64,000 nucleotides of DNA from Rhynchopus sp. YZ270_cl-10 (GCA_964035575.1 OZ037930.1:1-64000); one strand, 5' to 3'. Counted from the first letter of the stretch, positions 55,150-64,000 are shown. The notes: generated from the letters alone by a model not told the origin. Numbers and translations: made by a program.

Positions 55150-55647
55150 TCAGTAATAAGAGAACTCGAAGACCCGCCCGCACACACGGTGCGCCTGCTT
55201 GAGGTTCTGCCGGACGAAGAGCTTCAGCGTATCGTCCCCCTCCACCTGCACGATGATGCGGGGGATGGCGTCGGTTGCGGTGCCGTGCTGGCCGCGGATG
55301 ACGCCCTTAGCACCAGTGAGGTGCTTGAAGGGCGCCTGCTGTAGGTTGAAGAGCGTGACAGCCTCACCCGGGAGCGTGCTCATGGCGAGCATCGCCTCGA
55401 CGTCTGAGGGCTGTGCTGTGGTGAGGAAGTCCTCCACCACCTTGTTGTCGTCTGCTGGGAGCAGCTGCAACCCGCTTGCGGTCAGTGCTGCGGCAGTGTC
55501 GCTCACCCCTGCACGCCGCAGTGCGTAGCGCAGACCTGCTGCAAGCGCTAGCACACCCCACGCCCACAAAGCCGCCTCCGCCCACACCAACAAACAAGCA
55601 GCAGCAGGTACAACAACGTGCGGCGCTACCTCAGAGAACCCTCCCAT
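55150..55647 (-). CDS. Small membrane-associated protein of unknown function, 165 aa
   Basis: Complete single-exon ORF with a strong hydrophobic N-terminal region (VVVPAAACLLVWAEAALWAW, then GVLALAAGLRYALR), probably one hairpin or two spans. A soluble part of about 115 residues follows (LLPADDNKVVEDFLTTAQPS, HLTGAKGVIRGQHGTATDAI, RIIVQVEGDDTLKLFVRQNL). The composition and high G+C in codon position match the neighbouring genes, which supports coding. The soluble part has an alternating beta pattern near its end, but I recognise no family. Frame and strand agree with the surrounding minus-strand genes. Confidence 0.65.
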   Translation of the reverse strand: MGGFSEVAPHVVVPAAACLLVWAEAALWAWGVLALAAGLRYALRRAGVSDTAAALTASGLQLLPADDNKVVEDFLTTAQPSDVEAMLAMSTLPGEAVTLFNLQQAPFKHLTGAKGVIRGQHGTATDAIPRIIVQVEGDDTLKLFVRQNLKQAHRVCGRVFEFSYY

Positions 55648-56321
55648 GTTGTCCTTTTTTTTTGAAATCGAAAAAAAGAAAAAATCACCTCAATCCTGTA
55701 ATCATATTCAGTTCGGGGAGGAACGAGGAGCTCTGTTCTGTGGGGACAGGTTTTGTGGGGAGTCAGAAGGGGGCGAGTGTTTTGCAAAGGGCACGAGCTA
55801 CCGATTAAGACACTGTGGGAGACAGGGCATTTTCGTCTTGCGAGGGCGCTGCCTTCGCTGTGGGGCGAGCACTTGTTGATGGCCGTATTGTGTGCTCACC
55901 TTACGGTGTGACGGTGTCGGAACTCAGGGGAGCCACTTGGACATATGCTAGAATGTGGGGCTGAGGGGAGAAAAAGGTAGGTAAACATTATTTTTGAAAA
56001 TGGGCTGTTTTTTTTAGGTAGAAAAGGAGAGAAGGGGTGTGGAAGCGGTGGGGGTGTGATGGAGGGAGCATACATCCCTGACGCTAGAAAAAAGAGGGGA
56101 AAAAAGAGAGAGATATAAAATTTTAAGATGAACCTAAACCTCTCTAGCGCACCCTACAAAAGAAAGAAAAAAAAACAATACGTTGGGTAGCTGGTATGCG
56201 TAGACGAACCACTGTTGCCCCTATATTACTGCAAAAAATAAAGATTCTGTACAGCCATGTGACGGACGTGACATATGACGTCAGTCACGTGGCTGAAAGA
56301 GCTGGCAGAACACGCGAGTCA

Positions 56322-56358
<37 letters not shown>

Positions 56359-57325
56359 GTAGTAAGTAGGGAATCATCAGGAAGGAGTGATGTAATGTAA
56401 GGTGTGTTTTGTTTGGTTGTATTTTTAACCTTTTTAGTAGAAGTCTTTTGCCATTCCTTTCAGGGAACGGAGCTATGTACGGTCCTGGAAGCTCCAAGAA
56501 AATGGAGTAGGCGGGCTTAATAGGAAGTTGCCTTCCTAAACGTGCATACATGGCAAAAGGGTTCTTTACATAAAAAGTGCAACCAAACAGAGTCTTTACA
56601 ATAAAATAAATGAAGTCCTGTCACAATCTCTGACATCGTACAGCGTTGGTTTTCGATCACACACCATGGAAAATGAGCAATATTCCTCGTAAGTTACATG
56701 CCACACATTTTTTGCATATTTTTTATGCTTATTCTTGCAATCGACATACCCCATCCCCGCAAAAGGGGCGGGCTCTCTGTATTCTGTCACCTTCATGAAA
56801 GGCCTTTGTATTTTTCTCACAAAAAAAAAACATCACTCGCAAGACTAGCACACGTTTACCCTCTCCCCCTTGAACTCGGGGGCAGTGGGGGGAGGGTCAA
56901 AAAAAAAAGTTTTGAAAAGCGCAATAATACGCATGGCGGAGCGCAAGTCGCTGGGGGGGGAACTCCAGGGGAGGGAGGCAGTGGGAAGGGGGGGGGGTAA
57001 AAGGGAGTAAAAGTCGTAGAAAAAGCCACACTACACCGTTAGCAGAGACGAGCAGTCCATTTGCTCTTGTTTAAAAAAAAACGGTGCAAACCGGTTTCTA
57101 GAAACAAGTCCAGGGGGAATGCTGTGAGACTGAGACGCACACACTGACTACTCCGCGATGGGTCTGGCCTTGTTGTCTCGCTCGCTCATCAAAGTTTGAT
57201 AAGATGACTCTAAGCTTCGTCACCAAAAGAAAACTGAAAATACTAATGTACATTCTTCTCACGTCTTTTCACTGATTTGATAATCCGTTACACTATACAG
57301 ATATGTTTTTTCCTCCATCATATTT
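55648..57325. other. Intergenic with repeats
   Basis: (GA)n at 56323-56352. 56450-56548 is the partner of the dispersed repeat at 21346. CTAAGC-family variants are at 56124-56156 and 57195-57225. 56740-56800 shares GGCGGGCTCT(C/T)TGT with 22460-22480. No gene recognised over about 1.7 kb. Confidence 0.5.
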
Positions 57326-58663
57326 TCACACAGAGCTCACACCAAAGCCAGACAGCCCGGCGCTAGCGGCGTGCAGGAAGTCGGGCTTGAGGACGTTCAC
57401 TGCGTGCTCCTTTGTGGCAAAGTCGTAGGTCGCGGCGGCCCACTTCTCGCCTCCACTTTCCAGGGTCACCACCATCCCGTAGAAGCCACTCTTTGTGACA
57501 CCTGTCGCGATGTAGCCAAGGTTCCCGACCAGGATGATCTCAGGCGGGAAGGTCTTCGGGAAGGACGCAAGCACCTCCGGCACGACGGTGGTGTTCCTCG
57601 GATCCCAGGAGACAAGGATAAAGCCAGCGGCCATGGGGGCAAGACTGACGTACCCTGCAACGTCACGCCTCTCGTTCAGCGAGTAGTACATCCCCGCCTT
57701 GTTCGGAATCGTCGAAGCATCAAGAGGTGTCCACTCTGGGTGTCCTGCCCCTGTGGAGCACTGTGTTCTCAATGTTCCAGGCCCCGTGGCGTTCGTTTCG
57801 AACTGGTATCCAACGCGGGAGAGCACCCCGTTGTCGGCCTCCGTGATGTACCCCGCATAGAAGGAGGCGTCGCTCTCCTGCGCAGAGCGTGCCAGCGTGC
57901 AGAGGCGTTCTGTGGTGACCGTGCCTTCTGCAACAGCGTGCACAACGCTTTCGTCGCCAGCCTCGTTTGCGACGGAGAAGATCAACTTCCCGGCCGTCGC
58001 GTCGAATGCGAACGACGTCGGGTACATCGTCCACCGCACATCCCCGGGAAGCTTCCCCGCAAGCGACAGTGTGTCGACCTTGGAGACTCCGGTCTTCGCG
58101 TCGACGGAAATCCGCTGCACCGCTGCCGTCTTGTTGTTGACAATCAAGGTGTCCAGGTAGTAGAACGTCGCAGTCGCCTCGGAGAACACAAAGAGGCGGG
58201 TCGACTCGCCGTCGTACTTCTTGTACCAATCGACGGCAGGGCCGGTCACGGCGATGCTGTGCTGCTCCACGCCTGTGGCGTCGAAGATGTGGACGTGCAG
58301 GGCGGGGGTGAAGGCTCCGGTCACGAACATCGAGTAGATGGTGTCGGGCAGGGTGGTGGTGGTGGTGGTGGTCGTAGTGGCGGCAGGGATGCTAGCTTCG
58401 GAGGCCACCATGTTGCGCTGCCAAGGGTGCGCAGGGTCGCAGCATCCCACAGACCCCGACGCACACCCAATCGTCCAGTGCGGGCAGCATCTGCTGGGGT
58501 AGCTGCCGGTGCGGTTGAAGCAGATGGTAGCCTCATCGACACAGCACACCGTGTCGCCCTGGACCTGGTCTCCACAGCAAGTCTCGCCGACAGTGCAGCC
58601 GCAGGCAGCCAGGGCAGCGCCTGGAAGCAGCGCGGCCACAGTGGCCAGCAGGAAGATCTTCAT
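57326..58663 (-). CDS. Secreted protein: signal peptide, granulin-like Cys module, Thr linker, propeller-like domain, 445 aa
   Basis: Start chosen at 58663 (MKIFLLATVAALLPGAALA, a signal peptide with cleavage before ACGC); an in-frame ATG at 58717 would bury the signal. Residues 20 to about 85 are Cys-rich with granulin-like pairs (GETCCGDQ, TVCCVDEATIC, SRCCPHWTIGC, GSVGCCDPAHPW). A Thr-rich linker (TTTTTTTTTL) follows. The remaining 310 residues are beta-rich with NFT-type glycosylation sites and repeating hydrophobic strands (IYSMFVTGAFTPALHVHIFD, FAFDATAGKLIFSVANEAGD, VSLAPMAAGFILVSWDPRN), suggesting a beta-propeller such as six- or seven-bladed forms, though no blade motif is diagnostic. 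Single exon. Secreted or lysosomal; function unknown. Confidence 0.78.
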   Translation of the reverse strand: MKIFLLATVAALLPGAALAACGCTVGETCCGDQVQGDTVCCVDEATICFNRTGSYPSRCCPHWTIGCASGSVGCCDPAHPWQRNMVASEASIPAATTTTTTTTTLPDTIYSMFVTGAFTPALHVHIFDATGVEQHSIAVTGPAVDWYKKYDGESTRLFVFSEATATFYYLDTLIVNNKTAAVQRISVDAKTGVSKVDTLSLAGKLPGDVRWTMYPTSFAFDATAGKLIFSVANEAGDESVVHAVAEGTVTTERLCTLARSAQESDASFYAGYITEADNGVLSRVGYQFETNATGPGTLRTQCSTGAGHPEWTPLDASTIPNKAGMYYSLNERRDVAGYVSLAPMAAGFILVSWDPRNTTVVPEVLASFPKTFPPEIILVGNLGYIATGVTKSGFYGMVVTLESGGEKWAAATYDFATKEHAVNVLKPDFLHAASAGLSGFGVSSV

Positions 58664-59308
58664 GGTTGGAGGGTTTGGAAGGAAAAGGGTTTTTTGCTGC
58701 TGTGGGGGATATGACATTATGATGTAGTGAAGTGTGACAGTGAAACATGGGGTGCGTCAGTGTGGTGTAAAATTAAAATGTCCCAGAATTCCGAAATCAG
58801 CGAGGAATGCATGACTGGGTAATGGCGGCTTGTGGGCAGTGTGACCATCCTGGGGTCAAAGGACCAGCCACCTGCTGCGATGCCTTCTGTGTATTTGGGT
58901 GGGAAGGGACAAGGCAAGAGTGTGGAGGGGGGAAGCCTTCATGTTGGGTATCTCGTACTAGAACATCCTTCTTCAGGCTCAGCATTGCGATGTTTCACAA
59001 CTAGGCTAGTTGACGGCCTGGGTCGGTTACGAAGTTTGTCTATTTTTTCTGGGAAATCGTGTCCCAAACCCTCCCAAAAAACCTCCCAAACCCCTCCCGA
59101 ATCAGGCGTTCGGCTTTTTTTTGGGAACGCACATCCCAACAAACTCTCCCTTAATCTGCACGTTTCGTATAGCCGTAAAACTGGCAACATCCCCTCTGCA
59201 GCTGGGTGTGGTGCTACGTGGCTTCTTCATTGAGTGCGCCGGCTTCTTCGCCATGAGCGGGAGTTGTGCCAGCCGCAAACCCTACCTGTCCCTTACCAGC
59301 ACCTACAC
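58664..59308. other. Spacer between the secreted protein and UBL-LRR genes
   Basis: 58900-59130 contains near-repeats of ACC.TCCCAAA.C/GGGAATTTTGGG type words (CCCAAACCCTCCCAAAAAAC, CTCCCAAACCCCTCCC). No gene recognised. Confidence 0.4.
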
Positions 59309-59320
59309 CTTTGCCCCGCT

Positions 59321-59516
59321 TTATGAAGAAGTACTGCTGCGCTGAAGTCTCAATGATGGGAAAGCGGATTTGTCCAGTGATGTGCAACCAACAAGATAAC
59401 TCCTGCCAACGTGTTTGACACTGTGCAGTCCTGAGAAGTCGATGGAGGCCAACGCCGTGCAATGTGATAAGAAGTAGTCACCAAGGCTTGTGACGCTGCT
59501 CAATCCTGCAAAGTCT
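59321..59516 (-). pseudogene. Out-of-frame LRR tail of the UBL-LRR gene
   Basis: Continues the 23-residue LRR pattern after the stop of the upstream frame: DFAGLSSVTSLGDYFLSHCT, then ALASIDFSGLHSVKHVGRSY, ending SSTSS-stop at 59321. The join with the main frame falls at about 59515, where most of one repeat is missing (GNY directly followed by DFAG in another frame), so a deletion within one LRR unit shifted the frame. The final residues may once have been the true C-terminus. Confidence 0.7.
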
Positions 59517-60471
59517 TATAATTTCCAACACAAGTAAGACTGCGCAGTCCTGCAAAGTTGATTGAGGTCAACGCCGTGCAACCTTCCAAGAAGTGGTCCC
59601 CAAGGCTTGTGACGTGGCTCAAACCAGTAAAGTCGATTGCGGCCAACTTCGTACACCCGTATAGGAAACCTAATCCAACACTAGTGAGACGTTTCAGTCC
59701 TGTAAAGTTGATGGAGGTCAACGCCGTGCAGCCTTCCAAGAAGTGGCCCCCAACGCTTGTGACATGGCTCAAACCTGAAAAGTCGATTGTCGTCAACATC
59801 GTGCAATGCCATAAGAAATGGCTTCCAAGACTAACTAGACTGTTCAATCCTGCAAAGTCGATTGCGTTCAACGACGTGCACTCAGCTAAGAAGTAGCCCC
59901 CAAGGCTTGTGACGCTGCTCAAACCTGCAAAGTCGATTTGGTCGGAAGTACCTAACGACGCACAGTTGGACAGGAAGCTGTTCCCTATGTGTGTGACGTT
60001 GCGCAACCCAGACAAGTCAATGGATTCCAAAAATGCACACCCATATAGGAAGCCGTGACCAATCCCAGTTATGGCCAACGGGGCACTCAGATCAAAGCTA
60101 ATTACCTCAGCATCCGTCAGGAACATGTTCGGAATCGCATCCACAACTTCTGCCTGCAGAAACAACTGCGCGACCTGGGGGTCTTCCACACGCGCAAGGC
60201 TCTCTGGTGTGAGGTCTCTCTCACCCAATGCACGAAGAGCTGCAATGGCTTTGTAAGAATCTTTCTGCGTGAGGCTCACTGTGTCGCCAGCACTCAGCGC
60301 TGTGATGTTGATGTCCTCTCCGTCGCCGTTCCCTCCGAAGTCCATGTGAAAGCTGTCTTCAGCAAACCCCACTGCAGTTGCCACCTTCCGCCGCAGGTCC
60401 TTCGCTGTGTCATCCACATCCACATCGACGACGTACGTATTACCATCAAATCCCTCGATGTTGAGTTCCAT
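59500..60471 (-). CDS. Ubiquitin-like + BspA-type LRR protein, 323 aa
   Basis: Preferred start 60471 (MELNIEGFDGNTYVVDVDVD), like the MDI starts of the other UBL proteins; an upstream in-frame ATG lies at 60534. Residues 1-75 are ubiquitin-like (DDTAKDLRRKVATAVGFAED, then FHMDFGGNGDGEDINITALS, GDTVSLTQ). A helical linker (YKAIAALRALGERDLTPES) leads to about eight LRR units of 23 residues (LTSINFTGLKRLTSVGLGFL, YGCTKLAAIDFTGLSHVTSL). Consensus: hydrophobic-x2-I-(D/N)-F-(S/T/A)-G-L-x2-(L/V)-T-x-(L/V)-G-x-x-F-L-x-x-C-T. The frame stops within a unit at 59500 because of a repeat-internal deletion, and the pattern resumes out of frame at 59516-59321. Probably a protein-recognition module. Confidence 0.8.
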   Translation of the reverse strand: MELNIEGFDGNTYVVDVDVDDTAKDLRRKVATAVGFAEDSFHMDFGGNGDGEDINITALSAGDTVSLTQKDSYKAIAALRALGERDLTPESLARVEDPQVAQLFLQAEVVDAIPNMFLTDAEVISFDLSAPLAITGIGHGFLYGCAFLESIDLSGLRNVTHIGNSFLSNCASLGTSDQIDFAGLSSVTSLGGYFLAECTSLNAIDFAGLNSLVSLGSHFLWHCTMLTTIDFSGLSHVTSVGGHFLEGCTALTSINFTGLKRLTSVGLGFLYGCTKLAAIDFTGLSHVTSLGDHFLEGCTALTSINFAGLRSLTCVGNYKTLQD

Positions 60472-61653
60472 TCGTGTTTTGTGTGTTTTCTGTTGTGGAG
60501 TGGTGGAAGACACGACGAGGTCTGAACACAACAACGTCGTTCAATCAAAAGGCAAATGATCACAGGAAAATAATTCTTCTTCTTTTTTTCTCCCCGTTTT
60601 ATCGCTTTGAAGATGAGAGGGGTGGGGTCTTGGCAGGGGGTTTTAGGGGACAGAACTAACGGAGTAGGCAGTGCACCACACACTACACAACACACAACAC
60701 ACACGCTCTCTCTGGGTAATATCCCGCTCAAAAGACCGCCTACAAACGGGTGGTCCCGTCCCTGGTATCTACGTGTGTATCTACGTATCTACCCTACAGT
60801 GGTCTATTAACCCATGGGACAAATCACCAAAAGAGAATAGTTGAAAGTGAAACCGCCTCACCGTGCATGTGAACGTGGACATTGAAAGAACCCATTGTAA
60901 GACTGAACCGCCTATGTTGTGAAGCATCCCAACCCCTTACCGGTGATGCAGAGCCGTCAAATGCCCAACGTGCCACAACAAAGAACCGAACAAAAGAACC
61001 CCTGAGAGTGCCCGCTCACCACCCATGAAGAAGACAGCGAAAAGAAAAGGAACAGAAGAAGTACCAAATCGACAGATTATCCAAGTAACAGAGAGACGCT
61101 TTCTAACGGAGTCAAAACATTTGACATTTGTTGAAAATAACAGCACACGGATACGTGGCACACCACATGAACACACACACACACATAATGTTGAGCGATG
61201 TTCCACTCTTAGGGGAACTGCCCAAACCTGCCTTCGAAAACGCACACGTTCCCTCTTTCAAGCCCGACTCGACTGAACCCCTAGAGAACAGCAGTAATGA
61301 ACAAAACACAACAAAAAAAAAACAGTTGGTAAGAGATGGGCCTAGCTTCGTGTTGCTTGGTGACCTTTAAAAAAGGGGGCCCAAGAGGCCAGCCAGCGCA
61401 ATTATATTTTGGCACAAAGAACAGGAAAACACCCTCTCACACGTGACGCAGTCACGAGAAAATGGTGATAAAAATACCCCAAAAAAAACCCCCCCATCCC
61501 CTCCCCAAGCCTGCTCGACACACCCGACAGCGTTCCAGGCCCTAAGACCATTTGCCCCACGTTTTTTTTAAATGAAAAGCGACCTTTTTTACAACACTCT
61601 TTTCCGTTTCCCACCCGATGCAAAAGGGTGGGAGAGCTTCTGGTTCGGTGCCC
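60472..61653. other. Intergenic upstream of UBL-LRR
   Basis: No convincing gene. 60760-60790 has CTACGTGTGTATCTACGTATCTAC. (CA)n lies near 61175. A CTAAGC-like variant near 61335-61370 (GGGCCTAGCTTCGTGTTGCT, TGGTGACCTT). Confidence 0.4.
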
Positions 61654-61973
61654 TCACAGCTGCCACCACTTCTTCGCTGCCTGCCGTTTGTTGTGCTCTT
61701 TGATGGACTGAAGGGTGGTGTTGTGTTGACTGCGTTGTGTTTAATGCTGTGCATACGTTAAGGAAGTTATTAGACTCCTGCGCAAGCTGCTGGGTGTTCT
61801 CGGTCATTTTGTCGATTTTGTCGCCGCGTTCGTTCAGCTGAAAAAAGGGGGTATTTTTTGTTGTATCGACAATCACCTAACGAGGGTAGGTTGTTGCACA
61901 CAGCGTCGACGGCAGTGCGCTTAACAGATAGGGACGCAAATCGTCCTTCAACTCTAGAGTTATACGAGTCCAT
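61654..61973 (-). CDS. R-SNARE motif gene (tomosyn/brevin type), short, no membrane anchor
   Basis: Exons (minus): 61973-61902 (24 codons, donor GTGTGC, weak), 61837-61757 (27 codons, donor GTATGC), 61707-61654 (17 codons plus stop); all phase 0, 68 aa. The product contains VKRTAVDA-LNERGDKIDKMT, then ENTQQLAQESNNFLN and SIKEHNKRQAAKKWWQL. The Arg of LNERGDK matches the zero-layer Arg of R-SNAREs (VLERDQKL in VAMP, LDERGQKL in tomosyn). The ending K-K-W-W-Q-L and lack of a transmembrane tail resemble tomosyn/amisyn (…KKWYQF) rather than VAMP. Exon 1 is the least certain; an upstream WD40 part, if any, is not visible here. Such proteins would compete for Q-SNAREs. Confidence 0.6.
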
Positions 61974-62482
61974 GGTGTACCGTACCGGTGACATATACTG
62001 GCTGTAAAAATGTTTGACCTTTTACGGATTTTTAGGGGAGTTTGACCTTTTTACGGTATTATCCACCTGATTTTGCCCCAAAAAAAAAAACGGGATTCGG
62101 GCCTATACGGCCTCTACGCAGCCTGTACGGGCCTATACGGCCCTTTACGCGCCTATACGCGCCTATACGCGGGGCCGAAAATCCAGAAAAAAATCTTTTT
62201 TGGGTGGGTTCTAGTGGGGGAAATTTTGTGGGTGAGGGTTGGGGTAACGTAAAAATGTTGGGAGTGGGTGCCCAAACCCTGAAACTTCACGCACATCTTC
62301 AGAATCCCCTTCCGGAGGGACAGAATGTCACACGCTCGCAACACCCCTAAAATCGACAAAATGGATATCCCTCTTTCTCACACCGGGGTTGTTGCAACCG
62401 TTGCATAGAGGAAGGCACCCGTTTGGTTGCTTCTTATACAAGTCAGAGTAGCACGTATGGGGATTCTGCTGCAAGTACTCCT
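61974..62482. other. Intergenic with GC-rich short repeats
   Basis: 61978-62060 resembles the inverted-repeat element in MBF1 intron 1 (TTTGACC, TTTTTACGG). 62095-62175 is a degenerate minisatellite of CGGGCCTATACGGC / CGCGCCTATA units. No gene. Confidence 0.55.
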
Positions 62483-62800
62483 TCACCAACGAAGTGTGTG
62501 GATAAGTCCGACGCTTCGCGAAGGAAGGAGTACAACACTACCATTCAACGATTTAACAAAATCATTGAATGGACTGCTAAACACTGGGCCGGGTGCAGTG
62601 GCCGCCTCAGAGACCCTTGTCATCGACACCCCAAGGTGGTTCCCTTTGCGGAAAATTTCGGCAGCTCGCTTCCATAACTTGTTCGCCAAGATCTTGCCAA
62701 TCAGACGGCGCGTCGCGTCCTCCACTGCAATCGGCGCACGTCATGTCGTCGGTCATCCTGATTGCCAGGTGCGAACATCAGCAACGCTGATCTTCGGGCG
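62483..62800 (-). pseudogene. LINE reverse-transcriptase remnant
   Basis: The minus strand reads APIAVEDATRRLIGKILANK, then LWKRAAEIFRKGNHLGV, which matches the finger region of non-LTR reverse transcriptases (RPI-x3-x3-RRL-GK ... LG-x). Upstream in the same direction stops interrupt the frame within 30 codons and no catalytic YADD follows, so this is a truncated, decayed copy. It is the only reverse transcriptase piece in the window; relation to the OTU ORF at 2798-5036 cannot be decided here. Confidence 0.65.
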
Positions 62801-63606
62801 AAAGAGCTGCTTCGTCGTACGACGGTGGCAATGGCGTTATGCGGCCACCACTCACGGCGATTCGGCCGGTGGGGAAGGTGGACTTACCAGAGGAACAAAT
62901 GATGTGTCGTCGGACTTGATGAAGAAAGCGACGCTGAACCCGGGGCCTCCTTGGCCACCTGAGGATCCACGTGCGGAAAATGAGTATGTCCTGGACCACA
63001 TCTTCTCCTTCGGATTTAAGAATTCCAACGCTCTGGATGGGATACAGGACCAGCCGAAGTGGACACGGGGATACTTTGGAGGTGCGCCAGAAGCGCTCTC
63101 GAGTGAAGGTGGCAGCGGGACTCCCACGCCAGGCCTTGACTTCCCTCACCAGCGATGGTCTCGCCCCGCATAGACCTGCAACGTTTGACAAGCTTAAGGG
63201 CAAGCACCCTACGGCGCCCCTACCTTCTGTGCATGGGGACATGAAGAACCCCTCTGGCCCCGCCGACTTCACCACCAAGGAGGTCCACAACCCGCCAAAG
63301 CCACTCTTTTCCCTCTCCCTGGGACACCTTCGGCACCGCTTTGTTCGGGCATCACCACTGCGCCAAGCGGAGGATGAGGAGGTCGCTTTCTGGGACGACG
63401 AGATCGTGGAAGGAGACGACGACTGGGCATGGGGGCTGTGTGACGACTGGGATTTCTTTGAGGAATACTTCCCTCACAACCAGTTGTGGTGGATGCGTTG
63501 ATGCCACTTCGTCCGCAGAGTACGGGGATCAGGCACATGAGGTCGACAAAGTTCTGGCGGAAGTCCGAGCCCACCGTGGCACACCCTCACACATGACTGC
63601 AGCCTA
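62801..63606. other. Unassigned region with open frames on both strands
   Basis: A plus frame 62880-63173 (GTNDVSSDLMKKATLNPGPP ...) and another to 63501 (ending DDDWAWGLCDDWDFFEEYFP) are of unbiased composition, as is a minus frame at 63290-62778. I recognise none. It may be more of the LINE relic. 63590-63650 holds an inverted pair CATGACTGCAGCC / GGCTGCAGTCATG. Confidence 0.35.
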
Positions 63607-64000
63607 GTGGCCATCCACCCCTCGGGGTGAAAGACCGTTTGGCTGCAGTCATGTGCTAGGCGCTCCTCTCCACCGACCTACCCACCGACTGGACGATGAC
63701 GATGTTGAGGTTGCGCCTAAATGCGAAGAGACGCAATGCAAGGTGGTCTTACTTTGCAGTGCCTTTGATGTCAATCAATCCACCGAGAGAGCGCATCGCC
63801 AGGCTTGCCTTCATGACACCTTCATGAGGGCTAGCTTGGCACAGCGAAGAAAGTTGCGATCGATCGATGAGCCTCGCCTTTTGCCAGTGATGACAGCACC
63901 TTCGCCAGGGCAGCAAGCGTGCCAGGGGTGTGCTTTTGGTTGCACAACACACAAGGTGCGGAGGAGTGAATCTGTCAGGTTTGACGGGCCACCTGTAGTG
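63607..64000 (+). CDS. Open plus-strand frame reaching the window end, unknown
   Basis: Begins after a TAG at 63604-63606 without an ATG and stays open to the edge (about 131 codons): PRGERPFGCSHVLGAPLHRP, DDDDVEVAPKCEETQCK, VVLLCSAFDVNQSTERAH, TAPSPGQQACQGCAFGC. Several Cys pairs could bind metal. No family recognised; it may be an exon or chance. Confidence 0.25.

Overview
The window looks like nuclear DNA of a unicellular eukaryote. It has conserved eukaryotic genes (MBF1, ELP3, a RAD21-type kleisin, dihydroxyacetone kinase, an R-SNARE) with spliceosomal introns, mostly GTATG...AG, plus long A/T homopolymer runs, simple repeats and DNA transposons. I could not fix the lineage from sequence alone. 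No rRNA, tRNA or CRISPR array was recognised.

Layout. 1-2797 is about 350 copies of an 8-bp unit, open in every frame. Next to it, on the minus strand, lies a long ORF with membrane segments, an OTU-like domain and a zinc finger (5036 down to about 2798), probably the 5' part of a LINE-like element. 5.1-7.1 kb holds two CTG/GTT-type coding-like repeat tracts, and 8.3-9.0 kb a 13-bp tandem repeat. 9.0-9.85 kb carries relics: a broken FAD-oxidase gene and an internally deleted copy of the neighbouring ubiquitin-like/ankyrin gene.

From 10.5 to 62 kb every host gene I recognise, 15 in all, is on the minus strand: UBL-ankyrin, MBF1, a coiled-coil protein, ELP3, RAD21, a Ppx/GppA phosphatase, UBL-WD40, FkbM methyltransferase A, dihydroxyacetone kinase, FkbM methyltransferase B, a PSI/exostosin-like membrane protein, a 967-aa coiled-coil protein, a small membrane protein, a secreted granulin-like protein, UBL-LRR and an R-SNARE (the last counted as one with its short exons). 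The only solid plus-strand gene is a hAT transposase. Twenty of the 21 introns I could place in frame are phase 0; the exception is intron 1 of the large coiled-coil gene.

Mobile DNA: an apparently intact hAT element (28057-31421, exact 8-bp target duplication) sits inside a Harbinger-like TIR element (27799-31530). A foldback element with about 570-bp arms (39079-41009) is split by a 733-bp hAT-like element and adjoins another TIR element. Smaller TIR elements and several short dispersed repeat families fill the spacers. A LINE reverse-transcriptase relic lies near 62.5-62.8 kb.

The most distinctive biology is a set of three proteins that share the plan N-terminal ubiquitin-like domain plus one repeat class (ankyrin, WD40 or BspA-type LRR), an ELP3 with a hydrophobic tail-anchor-like C-terminus, and two dispersed secreted FkbM methyltransferase paralogues alongside an exostosin-like protein, which together hint at surface glycan chemistry.
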